From the NCBI GenBank assembly GCA_039090855.1, contig CM077011.1:16431001-16495000 (forward strand): DNA of 64,000 bases. The letters run 5' to 3'. This DNA comes from Macrothele yani (Eukaryota > Arthropoda > Arachnida > Araneae > Macrothelidae). The translations under genes were made by a program, and so were the position numbers. Positions 51,483 to 62,800 of this stretch are shown here, piece after piece (within the stretch, counting starts at the first letter, position 1; every line of letters starts with the position of its first letter). The notes beneath the pieces were generated by a model. That model ran no database searches. It was not told where the DNA came from and saw only the letters and a program-made list of their open reading frames with translations.

Positions 51483-54096
51483 TCAAAATTTGTATTGCAT
51501 GGTGTAATCCCGTATTCTATTCATAATATAATTAATGCCTAAAGTAAAATTATTTCTTTCTTAAATGTTCTATCTGATAGCCCTTTCTATGGATATGAAC
51601 CTTCATCTAGAGTTCCAAGTGTCATGGCGAAAATTTTAACCTCTGATGAATTTCAGAGAGACCTGATCAATCTTTCTGTTGGTTTATCAGGGATTAATTA
51701 ACGCAAAAATTTTCTCCCATGACATACGTTAGAAGAAAATTCCTGGTTGAAAGGCAGGGGAATTCGTGCGCAAAATTCGCTTGTCTTAATCACAACCAGG
51801 AAAACAAAATTTCATGTTAAAGAAAAAAAGAGGAAGAGAATAATATTTGATTTAACTGACTTTCGGGTTTTGGAAATAATTATTTTATCTGTTCTTTTAT
51901 CGCTATAGGTAAAGGCGAGTAGGTGTGCAGCTCAGAGAATCAAAATTAATTTTACTTTCATATCACGGAATGGGGAAAAAGCATTTCTGAAAAAAAAAGA
52001 TAGTTGGGAAAAAGGAAATCTTCTTTCAGATCGGCCATTTTAAGGGTTCGGTAGAAGTCGCTCAGAAATGTTGCAGAAATGCTCTTAGGGGGTTGGCGCT
52101 GTTCTATTTTTGGAACAAGGTCACAGCCGCACATGGGAAGTTACTTGGTCCCTACGTGTTGAAGGTCAAGTTCCTCTCCTCTTGGCTGACCGAAGATGCC
52201 ATGTGCCTCGAACAAAAATTTTTTTCTCGTTGAGAGTGCGGGACGCTACAACGATGCTTACGTGTGAAGGTCAGAGGTCACTCGAGGCGTGGGAGAGAAA
52301 TTCCGTTGTGGGAGGAACTGCTGTTGCCATGCAGAGGTCAGCCAATCAGGGGTCGGCATTTTCCAACACCCCAGAGTTCCTTTACACTTTGAGACGCTTG
52401 TCTCAAGTCACTCTGACTTTTGCTCTGGTCTTCTTGCTGGCCGGCAGAAAGAGGGGACGGCCGAGTTTTTCTCCTCGCCTTTTGGTGGGGAGAAGACCCA
52501 CAGAAGAAAACGAGTTTTTTTTTGACTGCCTTTGCTGACCACCAGTCCACCACAATGGGACACTCTGGATATGGGCTGCCTATTGAAAGTTTTGACAATG
52601 TAGAACGCGGATAAAGCGGCATTCCGCCGGCCGGGAACTTCGCCCTGGAGAAAAAATGGCGGGAGGCTAAGACGATGTCGCTCGTGATGAGAACTTAGCC
52701 GAGGAAGGCAAGACATGCCTCCTCCCTTATTGATATCCTGCAAAAACCATCGACAGCTTCTCCATTCTGTTGCTACTTCCAAAAGGGAGGCCTGCTTCAA
52801 AGGCCGGAGGAAAGAAGCCAAAAAAAAACAACAGTTCCATCTCATTCTAAAGTTTGGGGAGGCCCTTCCCTGCAGGTCATCAGGAAGCACATTGCTGCTG
52901 ATCACTAGGTGGATATTGAAGGCTCTCGCCCTTTCATCAAAAAGGTACCTTGAGGCTGCAGCTGCCAGCGATGCCCGTGTTCAAAAAAAAAAAAAAAAAG
53001 AAAGGCATGGAGGACGACCTACAGAGACTCTGGGGGCTTCAGTGATAGTAACGCGTTGATGTGTTGTGTTGTAGAAAAAAAAAACAGACGCCAGCTCAAA
53101 GGTAAGGTTTTTAGTTCATATCTTTTAGTATTGATACATAACATCCCACGCAGGGTACCTAAGCTTCGAGCTGAGCATAAGAAAAAAAAAAGCAAGTTTT
53201 TTTCTCCTCTCTGACTGTGGCAGTGTTGTCGTTCAGTTTTCAAAATTAAAATTTATTAGTTCCTCAGGTATGAGTTCAGAAAGAAGAAAGAAAAAAAAGA
53301 AAGGGGAGTTGAAAATGCTTTCATTTATGTTTTTTGTGTTGTCATGTCTGATATTTTAGCAACTCCCCAGGCCAGTAAATTTTAATGTATCCGAAAAATT
53401 TAGTTTAATGTTTGAGCACAGTAAATTTTGGTGCATCGATTGTAGTTTAGTTGGGCATGTGATAATTGAAAAGCAGTGTTATTGTGATGCCGTGGGTGAT
53501 GAAATAATTGTAAACGTTTTTTCTCTAGCCTTTTACAGCGCTGAGTTATTTTTTTTGAGTGAAGATAAATTATGGGATGATTTATATTGGGATTTTGGGA
53601 ACATATGTATAGTGTGATGAAATTGGAAACCTAAAGTGCTGTTTACATTCTTGGAGTGTTGAGTGTCAAAATTAAGATTGTTGGTGTGTTATTTGAGGAC
53701 CAGTATTTTACATGCTCCAGATGAGTGTTAATCTCCCATTGAAAAGGGGTGATCTTAGGGCAAGCCGGGGAACTTGTCCTAGGGCAGAGGGCTCTGAGTA
53801 GGGAATTTTCACCAGGATGCGATATGTGCAAAATAGAAGTTAAGTTATTTGGGTTCTCAAGTTTAGTATTTCACAAAAAGAATGAACATCATGGGTTGAG
53901 AAGACACACTTTTGCTCACCAGTTCCGGTATTAATTGTTCTTTTCTTTGGCCTAAATTTTCTTGTTTTCACTAAAAAAGTCTAAATGTAATTTTAATTTT
54001 CAATAAGGTGAAAATATTTAGTGGGTTATGTAAGTGGTCAGTGTTATTATCTGCAGTGCAACCTGCGCATTGCCATGGTACAGAAGAATTTCCTTG
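51483..54096. other. no gene recognised; several A-runs
   Basis: This long stretch without transposon proteins includes medium GC at 52080-52720, where overlapping open frames exist on both strands (to 165 codons), and A-runs at 52985, 53080 and 53186. No domain, repeat family or terminal repeat was recognised. Non-coding exons of a host gene or an unknown element are both possible. Confidence 0.45.
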
Positions 54097-54325
54097 CTTA
54101 GTGATTTTTCCTGGGATTTGGATGTAGTGTGAGATAAGTGATTTTTCCTGGGATATGTGTGGATAGATAAGTGATTTTTCCTGGGATATATGTGGATATT
54201 GTGATTTTGAATTTTCCTGGGATATATAGAGATAAGTGAATTTTCCTGGGATATATGTGGATATGGTGATTTTAGATTTCTTGGGATATAGAGAGATAAG
54301 TGAGTTTTCCTGGGATATAGTTGTG
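54097..54325. repeat. minisatellite with TTTTCCTGGGATATA units
   Basis: GATAAGTGATTTTTCCTGGG and ATATATGTGGATATTGTGAT-type blocks alternate about six times with irregular 35-60 bp spacing. The minus-strand open frame (PGKFTYLYISQENSKSQYP) only reads the repeat. Confidence 0.85.
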
Positions 54326-56519
54326 TTAGTTCTGGGCCGGATGTGCCTGGAGTATTTAGGGTTGAAGTACGACAGGCTCTTGCAGGCGTGGTTGATCAAG
54401 GTGGGATCATGCATTGGTTCGAAAAGGGGGAGCCTTGAGGACGTGGTTTTTGGGGGAAAACTTGTCTTCAAACCCCCCAGTAGTTTCGCTGCTCACGGAG
54501 ATATGTACTGCCAGCGAGGGTCGGTCGGGCGTTGCTTCAATAAATGTGGCGAGATCATGTTAGAGGAAATTCTGTACCTGATGATGATGTGTCGCACTTG
54601 AGGATTTTTTCCTTTCCCTTTGCCTAGGCTGAAATTGGATTCACGACACAATTTCACGCCTTCAGCCTGACTAGTATTTTCTTCCTGTGTTGGTTCTCAA
54701 AACCCAGGGTAGTGTCTGAACTGAGAGTATTTGCCTCACCGCTACCTCAGTAATTCACTGCAGGTGTTAAATTTAAGTTTTGTTTGGTGTGATTTAAAGT
54801 ATCTAAATCAATTTGTTTATGATATGCTGTAGTGCTAGGGATGTAAATTCTAAATTCTGGTTGTCAGTGTTAGTGAGCATGATATTTAGTTTGGAAATTT
54901 AGTTAATTGGTATTTTGAGCTTTTGTTTACAGTATAGAGTTATTAAGTATCTTGAGCTATTATTTGAAGTGCGGAGTGAGGTGATTTTTGTGAGCAAGCA
55001 AGTGCAAGATGTTTGAATTTCTGAATTATGTTGATGATGTTATGAATAGTGATAATTTTTAAGTTAGTTAGTGAGGTTTCTTTATAAGTGAAGGAGTTTC
55101 ATTCAGTGTAGTTCCATAGGTTATATAATGTTAATTAATGCTTGTGCTCAGTGTAAATTCTGTATTGAGGATAATTTACTTGGTTTGTTTACTTGCAGAT
55201 AGTAGATTTGGTTAATGTATGGGTGGCTCTTATTATAACTGTAAATTTAATTAAAGTCTTTGAAGCTGGTCTGGGAGATTGCAGAGTTTGCTAAGATTGT
55301 TTAGGTGCTGTGAATTTAAATCAATAAGTGTAAAATTGTAAATTTGTCATTGAGCTAATTAGGTGAGGGAGAAGAGAGTACGTTTCAAAAGAACAGAACT
55401 TGTCCACCTTGTGGAATTAAAAAGAATACAGTATTTTTTTTGTGTAAGCTATGTGAATCGTAGTATAATTTTGGATGCATAAAGTCAATGCCTGGTGTTC
55501 AAACCAACTGTGTTGAAATATGTCAAGTTGTGCTGTTCATAAGGCCAGTGGCCAAATAGAAATAGAAAAAAATTGAGATTCTGTTTTTATACTGCTGTGT
55601 TTAAGCAAACAAGAAAAAAGGAAATACCGTCTGTTTGTCCACTAAATTACCTTGTTAAGTTTTTAAAGAAAAAAATAAATACAGGCAGTAGCCTTTAAAA
55701 AAAAGTCCAAAATTAGTGCAGTGTGAAAATTTTTTTGTGCTGTTGTCTTCCATGACTTGGTCCCATGTGTTCACCTTAGCTTGACTAAGGCTATCGATCC
55801 GAATCCTGGTATTTAAGGTATTTCATAACTGCAATTTTTGTCCTGTCCTTTTTAATTGACTTTCACAGCCTCCACAAGTTGTTATTGAACGAGTACATTT
55901 TATCCTATGACTTATAGTGACACATTTTCATATACATGCAACAATATTTACTTATTTTTGCACTTTCAGATGACTCAACTCTGTGTGAACACAAACAACG
56001 CAAACTTTTCAATAACTTCTTGTGGAATGAAATTTTTTAGATGCATCTTTGTTTAGGATGTTCATGGCCTTTCTAATACTTAGAAAATATTTGTGTTTCG
56101 AAATGCATCTACCTATCTCCCAAAGTTAAATTTTAGTCGAAATTCAAAATTTCTCTTCAGGTTTACTTTTGGCTATCTATTATAAATAAATATTATATAA
56201 CGTGGCTAAGATAACTCCCACAACACAAGATAATTGGGCATTTTCTTAAAATTGGTTGTGGTATTTTATTCCACTGCTTGCGATAGTCTAATCATTGTTT
56301 TAGGTCTGCATTTAGAAAACACTACTTTTTGCAGTCCGAAGGCGCAGTTACACGTTCATTGGGGATACATCGGGAGATTTTGAAGTAATATGAGCAAAAA
56401 GTATAGACTTAATTGATACCTGTTTCTTTTTTCATTTTTTAAACAAATAAATTGGTAGATTTGGATGTATGACTGGTAGCTTTATTCTGAAGCCGTTCTG
56501 CTCTTTGAAGGCTTGTGAA
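54326..56519. other. no gene recognised
   Basis: Most of this is T-rich on the plus strand (54750-55750) with no open frame, in composition like a 3' UTR or intron. Nothing could be assigned. Confidence 0.45.
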
Positions 56520-56655
56520 ATTCAAAAATTTGTCGTTGACGAGGATCGAAACCGCGCTTCCTCGCTCCGAAGCCAGTTGTTCTAACCGACGGAATGTATC
56601 ACCGCAGATTTGTCGTCTTGATACCAGCTTCATCTCTGTAGTGCGTCACAGGCTC
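56520..56655 (-). mobile_element. SINE family E copy, minus strand
   Basis: AAATTTGTCGTTGACGAGGA, the complement of a B box (GGATCGAAACC), AACCGACGGAATGTATCACC, CGCAGATTTGTCGTCTTGAT and CTGTAGTGCGTCAC give, on the minus strand, the leader and tRNA-like part in the same order as at 15625. Confidence 0.8.
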
Positions 56656-56743
56656 TAAGGATAAAGGAACGGTGTTTCCTTTTTAAATATAGGAGTTAAA
56701 ACATTAGTTTGGTAATATGCTTGAATTGATTTTAACATTCTTT

Positions 56744-57215
56744 TCAACTTTTCTCAACTTTAATTTCCAGTGTACGAGAAAAAGCAGCAATAATCATGAA
56801 TCCTTTACTGAAACTTCTTTGGATTCTTGGAACCAAGTTTGAACGTCGTTTTCTGTTCCTTTGACAAAGTAAATTGACCCTTTTTTTTCTACAGTCGTTT
56901 TGGTAGATCCATTCTTCATCAATAGTCACAATAAATTTCCATCTGTCTCCGGCTAAGGGATTTTTATGAAGAAGTCTACACTGTGTTCTGGCCTTAGCCT
57001 CGTGCCTAGGTAAAAGACGTTAAACATTATGTTTTTCCTTTTCTTCATATTCAAATCTTTGTTCATTACCTTGTTTACAGTTGATATAAATGTTTCTAAC
57101 GACTGAGCGTTTCTGTTTGGGTCGGTGGATTTTCTTTTAACACTAGAGACCTTACTTTTGAAATATTCGTAAAAGCATGTACCTTCTTTGGATATTCGTT
57201 TGGTGTTCTTTTTCC
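56744..57215 (-). pseudogene. Tc/mariner-superfamily transposase fragment
   Basis: The minus strand (56929 on) reads MTIDEEWIYQND, then in another frame KKRVNLLCQRNRKRR, and KGFMIIAAFSRTLEIKVEKS. The T-x-D-E-x-W-x-Y first-aspartate motif and the K-G-F-M-x-x-A block are typical of a Tc/mariner transposase type. Upstream LLHKNPLAGDRWKFIV fits as the preceding segment. Only about 100-150 codons survive. Confidence 0.6.
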
Positions 57216-57899
57216 TGTTAAAAGCAATGCTTAACGTCTTTCCCCTATATTCTAATATAATTTGCTAGCGCCCTCCTCCTCCTCCGTGCCACTTTTTAAG
57301 TCGTCATGACAACAACCAAGAAACAAATGTTTGAGTCCTCACGCTTAGCTTTTCGTGTTTTCGTGTAGGTGACGTCATTACCCAAACGCGCGCAGTCCAC
57401 GCGTATATCACTTTGTTTTGTTGTCATAGCAACAAAGAACACAGCTGCTGGTATGACGTCATCTAATCCAAATCATTCTCACATGACGTCAGAGATGCGT
57501 TACGTCACACGGTCAACTCTTTAGAGATACGAAAACTTTATGTCAGGAATTTTGGTTTTACTTCAGATACTCCTGATATGCTTTATTACGCTGTTTAACA
57601 GAAAAAGACGAAGATTTATATTCCTGTGTTCACACTGTGTTATCCGTAACCATTCCTGTTTAATGTTTTGTTTACATCTTTTTTCTTTTGTTCGAAGTTA
57701 GAGCTGTTTTTTCTTTAAAAAAAATATGAAAAACAAACCCAACAGCAAATTAAATCAACAAATTAAATTAAATGACTTCGAATGTGCGCGATTTGAAGTC
57801 ATTTACTTTATATTGTGGTTCATTTGTCTCAAAACAAAGACTTTTTTTTTGCGTGAGTTTTAACAACAGCATTGCAATATGCAGACGTGCTATTTGTTT
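57216..57899. other. no gene recognised; 11-bp hairpin
   Basis: An inverted repeat TAAATGACTTC (57769-57779) / GAAGTCATTTA (57795-57805) is present. Several TGACGTCA-like sites occur at 57370-57510 (ACGTCATTA, ATGACGTCATC, ATGACGTCAGA). Otherwise nothing was recognised. Confidence 0.5.
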
Positions 57900-58343
57900 T
57901 AAGACGACGGCAGTTTCCAATTAAACATGCTTTTTCCATGACCATCAACAAGGCTCAGGGACAGAGGTTAGAAAAAGTCGGAATATATCTACCTGGACCG
58001 GTGTTTAGCCACGGTCATCTGTATGTGGCAACGTCAAGATAAAAATTGTTCACGGAAAAGAACAGAGGAAAGTGATACAGGGTTCATAGTCAATGTATAC
58101 GAAAAATGTTGTGTACAAGGAAGTGTTGACGAAATATGGACTAAAAGTTTTACATAACACATAACGAACAGACAGCCCGTCGTATCAAATACCATAACCG
58201 ACTGCTTGGGAAATTTTCAGAAAGCTGTGAGCCAACGTCGTCATCTATTGACGTGGAACTCAAAAACTCAATAAATAAATGTCAATAATTTCTGTATCAC
58301 AAATTTTATTTTTTTCCGTCATTATTGACGGGTTTTCATCTAG
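57900..58343 (+). mobile_element. Helitron 3' part with helicase C-terminus and terminal hairpin
   Basis: Near the 3' end, CCGTCA (58316-58321), loop TTAT and TGACGG (58326-58331) form a stem. GTTTTCAT follows, then CTAG (58340-58343) and a T. A short hairpin about 10 bases before CTRR-T is the Helitron 3' signature. The PIF1-like helicase motif at 57927-58039 supports this. The 5' end and Rep domain were not found, so the copy is truncated or degraded. Confidence 0.8.
57927..58039 (+). pseudogene. Helitron PIF1-like helicase C-terminal motif
   Basis: The frame reads [40 protein letters not shown] and SR, followed by TAA. The family pattern is A-x-T-I-N-K-S/A-Q-G-Q...V-G-x-Y-L-P-x-P-V-F-S-H-G-x-L-Y-V-A-x-S-R (helicase motifs V-VI, ATP-dependent unwinding during rolling-circle transposition). 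The stop comes directly at the motif VI arginine, earlier than in intact proteins. Upstream helicase motifs were not seen. Confidence 0.85.
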
Positions 58344-59054
58344 TTATTAATAATATTGCTAATTTTACATTTAGAAATGCTAATTCCATGATTTTCACAG
58401 CGTTGTTTAGTTATAGAATATGAATATTTATCTTCGCAAAAAGCAAACACATAACTTCTATCCACAACTTGTTTATGTGCGCCATTTTCTTAGCGGACGA
58501 TATTTAACTGATGTATTTTTCATGTTCATCTAACATGCTGCTGCCCGATTCAGTTCTTCGAACGTCTTTGATTTTCTGGAATTTCTTATTAAAAACGTTC
58601 TAAAAATGCATGAACATCCTTTGTAATTGGCCAGAAATAACACCACAATTCCTGAGCTCATTTGTAGTGTTGCATTAAATAATATTACTCGCAAAATGAT
58701 TTTTAGTGAGCCTGAATTTAACTTAAATTCATACTTATAGGTGGCATACTCTGAGTTCGGGCGGGATCATGCTTCTAAACCCAGAACACCTATTTTATCC
58801 CTAGCTTTATACCTATTTCGTTTTTACTATTTGTTTCTAGAAAATATAAGGAAAATCGTTATTTTTTAAAAAAAGAGAAAAATCATTTTTTTAAGTCATC
58901 ATGGGGTTCCACGCCCGAGCTTCGTGTGATTCCTTGTAAAATCATCCCTGGCGAAAACATTTATCGTTAAGAATATTTTGCACGCGATTTCTGACTTTTT
59001 GTAACGCACGGTTTTGCCTGCGCAAGTTCATATTTCTATTTACTGCATATTTGA
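58344..59054. other. no gene recognised
   Basis: AT-rich flank of the Helitron end; nothing was recognised. Confidence 0.5.
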
Positions 59055-59100
59055 AAGGCCTCCCCCGTGGCGCAGTGGTCTAAGCGCTCGCTTATGATCA
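59055..59100 (+). mobile_element. SINE family A 5' fragment
   Basis: GCCTCCCCCGTGGCGCAGTG followed by GTCTAAGCGCTCGCTTATGA is the first 45 bp (A-box half) of family A. The rest is absent. Confidence 0.75.
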
Positions 59101-59469
59101 TTATGCTCACTATGTAAAACCTTTCTTGCATATTTCGTGTTCAAAATAACGCCCAGTTATTCTGCTAGGTGACGTAAATGTATATATTTCAGTTTATGCG
59201 ACATTCCTACTTCTAAATGTTAGGTCTGCCTAATCTTTTCGACATCGTATAATATTCTGTGCGGAATATTCTGTATTTATTCTTGAATTCTTCGTAATAA
59301 AAATTTCTGACATGTAGTGGAGAAAAATTGTATTTCTATTAGCAATTATATCTCCGCTTCTAAACATCAGTTTGAAAAAAATCTTTTTCATACTCCGTGC
59401 CATTTGTTATAGTAATAGTTGCGAGGATTATACACTCTAAATTATGCACTGTCTTGATGACATTAAACT

Positions 59470-60005
59470 GAATTGGTTCAGTTTACCTCGGAACAACATA
59501 CTAAAATTTTGTCGCAGTAGAAGCATTTATAGTCAAGTTATGAGGATAATGGCTGTGGAATAAATCTCGCTCCCGTGTCCTGACCTCTGACCCCATTTCG
59601 ATTATATTAAACACAATTGGTTCAGTATACCTCCGGAACAACATACTAAAGTTTTATCGCAATCGAAGCATTTTTTGTCAAGTTATGAGGATAATGGCTG
59701 TGGAATAAATCTCGCTCCTGTGTCTTGACCATTGACCCCATTTCGATGATATTCAACAGAACAGGTTTAGTGCATTTCCGAAACAACGTGGTAAAGTTTT
59801 GTCGCAATCGAAGCATTTTTACATAAGTTATGACGCATAAGAGAATGGAATGGATCCCGCTCCCATGTCCTAACCATTTTCAATAGAGTTCGTACCTAGG
59901 TTGTCCCCTACCACATACTAAAATTTCATCGAAATCGAACCATTTTTACGCGAGTTATCGTGTGGACAGACGGACGGACAAAGCTGGAGCATATAGAAGC
60001 GTAAA
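59470..60005 (-). repeat. 145-bp tandem array, inverted copy
   Basis: Units (GTCAAGTTATGAGGATAATG at 59532 and 59677; spacing 145) are the complement of the 26060-27340 monomers: CTGACCCCATTTCGAT, TTTTATCGCAATCGAAGCAT. The array ends ATCGTGTGGACAGACGGACG, then GACAAAGCTGGAGCATATAG, the complement of the cap at 25985-26040. Confidence 0.92.
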
Positions 60006-60533
60006 AAAGACATTACGAGGACGACTATTTGAGACTGATCAACAACTTATTACAGCTGCGCAGGGATGCTTCAACCGCATTTCAGAAGAATTCCAGAAGA
60101 CATTCAAAAAGTGAGAGGAACGTTGGGACAGCTGTATTCGATGCAATGGGCAGTATTTCGAAAAAGATGACCATTTCTTTGATAATTAAGGTACTAATTG
60201 TTTTTTGTAAAATACATCCTCAATTCTTTTGGGACAATCCTTGCATTTATGTCGGTTAATTAATTGCTACCATTCACTATGGGGAACACTGCACACGTTG
60301 TGTATTTTAATTAATGAGCAATCTTTTTCGCTATAGGAGCATAAATTCATTTCATTTTTTGTTGATTTTCTCTGTTTTAAAATCAGCTTTGAAAAATTCT
60401 GTGTTGGAGAGGATTCAAAATACATGCTGAAGATACCCTAGGATTAGCTTTCATCTTTCTTGTTTGAAAAAAAAACCAAAAAAACTTTTGCAAAGTTATT
60501 ACACTTCAGTCGGGTGGGATCGTTGCATTTTTA
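60006..60533. other. no gene recognised; inverted-repeat arm at 60450
   Basis: TCATCTTTCTTGTTT (about 60452) is inverted relative to AAACAAGAAAGATGA at 60533, so a hairpin precedes the dispersed repeat. A 76-codon frame at 60029 has no recognisable domain. Confidence 0.5.
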
Positions 60534-60650
60534 AACAAGAAAGATGACACCGAATTTTCGGGTGCAATAAGCATGTCTTTTGAATCCGTTCTGAGGCAAA
60601 TTAAATTTATCAAAGCTATTCAGAGTCAGTGGAACCGGTATCGAAAACAA
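60534..60650 (+). repeat. dispersed repeat, also at 25525
   Basis: AAACAAGAAAGATGACACCG, AATTTTCGGGTGCAATAAGC and AGTCAGTGGAACCGGTATCG correspond to 25525-25640 with scattered mismatches. Confidence 0.75.
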
Positions 60651-60659
60651 TAGATCTGA

Positions 60660-62800
60660 CGAAAGAAAGAAGATTTTCAATCGGGTTTTTAATCCCTCAG
60701 ATATGCTGTAAACGGAATCATGAGCTTACGAACTCTTAGAAACAGAGATATCGACAAAAATAAGATGTGACTTTACTTCCCCGGGTGGTAAAACCATGCA
60801 TTATTTTAATAAGAAATTATTCTCAAAAGGTTTATCCATATAAGAAGTATCGGTCCAAGAAAAAAAAATTAGTTGAGTTTTCAGGAGCCCAGATTTTGCA
60901 ACAAATACTTCAGAAGCAGAAATTAACACTTATGACCTCTGGTGGCTAAACCATTCTTTACCAAACATTAGAAATTATGTGAAAAATATTTTCCATCAGG
61001 TCTTGTATGCGATACAGGTAGAATTCTTCAAATCAGAGCTTTAGGAGCAGAAATAACGAAGAAAACGCAATTTACCTCTGTGCCCCCTAGCGGAAAGTCT
61101 ATGATTTACTTGAAAATTTTGAATTTATAGGAAAAACATTTCACATCGGAAACACTATCCAACAAAGAAAGAATTTTTCAAATCGTACTATTAGAAGTAG
61201 AGATATTATAAAAAAAAATAAGATATACATCTACGCACTCTGGCGTAGAAACCATGCATTTTTTCAAGAAGAAAATTTTCCTAAAAGGTTTGACGACATG
61301 AGTAGTATAGGTCAACAAACGACTTTTTTTTTAATCGATATTTTAGAAGCTCATATTTTGCTGCAAATACAACAGAAGTGAAAATTAAGACTTATGCCAC
61401 CTGGTGGCCAAACCATTTCTTACAAAAATTAGAAATTATGTGCAAACGATTTCCCATCAGGAGCTGTATGCGGGGCAGAAAGAATGTTTCAAATCGGAGT
61501 TTTAGAAGCAGAGATATGGAGGGAAACGCAATTTACCTTTACGCCCCCTAGCGGAAAGTCTATGAATTACTTGAAAATTTTGAAATTATATGAACCCCAT
61601 GTCACGCTAGAAACACTATCCAACAAAGAAGGAATTTTTCAAATCGGACTGCTAGAAGTAGAGATAGTGACAAAAATAAGATATACATCTACGCCCTGGC
61701 GTAGAAACCATGCACTATTTTAAGAAGAAAATGTTTCTAAAAGGTTTGTCGACATGACTAGTATCGGTCAACAAACGACGTTTTTTTCAATCGAGAATTT
61801 AGAAGCTCATATTTTGCTGCAAATACAACAGAAGCAGAAATTAAGATTTACGCCCCCTGGTGGCCAATCTATTTTTTTTCAAAAAAGCGAAATTATGTAC
61901 AAACGATTTCTCAACAGGAGCTGTATCCGGTGCAGAAAGAATTTTTCAAATCGGAGATTTAGAAGCAGAGGTATTGGGGGAAACGCAATTTATCGCTACG
62001 CCCCCTAGCGGAAAGTCTATGAATTACTTGGAAAATTTGAAATTATATGAAAAACATGTCACGCGGAAAATACTATCCAACAAAGAAGGAATTTTTCAAT
62101 ACGGACTCCTAGAAGTAGAGATATTGACAAAAATAAGATATACATCTACGGCCCCTGGCGGAGAAACTGTTGAATATTTTAAGAAGAAAATATTCCGAAA
62201 AGGTTTATCAATGTGAGTGGCATCAGTCCACAAAAGAATTTTTTCAATCGATATTTTAGAAGCTCAGATTTTATGGCAAATACATCAGAAGCAAAAATTA
62301 ACACTTACGCCCCCTGGTGGCCAAAGTATTCTTTACCAAAAATTTAAAATTATATGCAAAAGATTTTCCATCAGGAGATGTATCCGGTGCAGAAAAAAGT
62401 TTTCAAATCGGAGTTTTAGAAGAAGTGTTATCGGGGAAAATGTAATTTACTTTTACGCCCCCTAGCGGAAAATCTGTGCGTCATTTGAAAAAGTAACTGT
62501 ATCTAAAATACTGTTCGACATAAATGGAATAAAAAGATAAAAACAAATTTTCAAGCGGATGCTTAGAAGCAAATACGTGGAATAAAACGTATTTTTGAAT
62601 TCGACATCATCTGCATTTACGCCCTCTAGCGGCGAAATTGTAAATCGTAAAACAAAAACGAAATAAAGGATCATCATTTGCATATTTTAAGCTTCCGAAC
62701 GCAAAAAGAATTTTTCAAATCGGACGAATAGTTGCGGAGATATCGTGGGTACAGGTGGACGGACGGACGGACAAACCGATAACAGAAGCACGATCTTTTT
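60660..62800 (+). repeat. trimeric satellite-like array, locus 2
   Basis: CGCCCCCT-type boxes at about 61081, 61234, 61397, 61550, 61693, 61852, 61999, 62150, 62309, 62457 and 62620 cycle through three endings (TAGCGG, GGCG, GGTGG). The higher-order period is about 450-458 bp and the monomer about 150. The last unit and the end (GAGATATCGTGGGTACAGGT, (GGAC)n, AAACCGATAACAGAAGCACG, ATCTTTTTTTACC) match locus 1. Short open frames in it are repeat translations. Confidence 0.94.

Noticed and set aside
52110..52905. Open frames of 142 and 165 codons on opposite strands
   Set aside because: They overlap each other, lack any recognisable domain, and cross A-runs; chance frames in a GC-richer patch are more likely.
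60660..62800. CRISPR-like repeat-spacer array
   Set aside because: Monomers are about 150 bp, contiguous and in a eukaryotic context; there are no short repeats with unique spacers.
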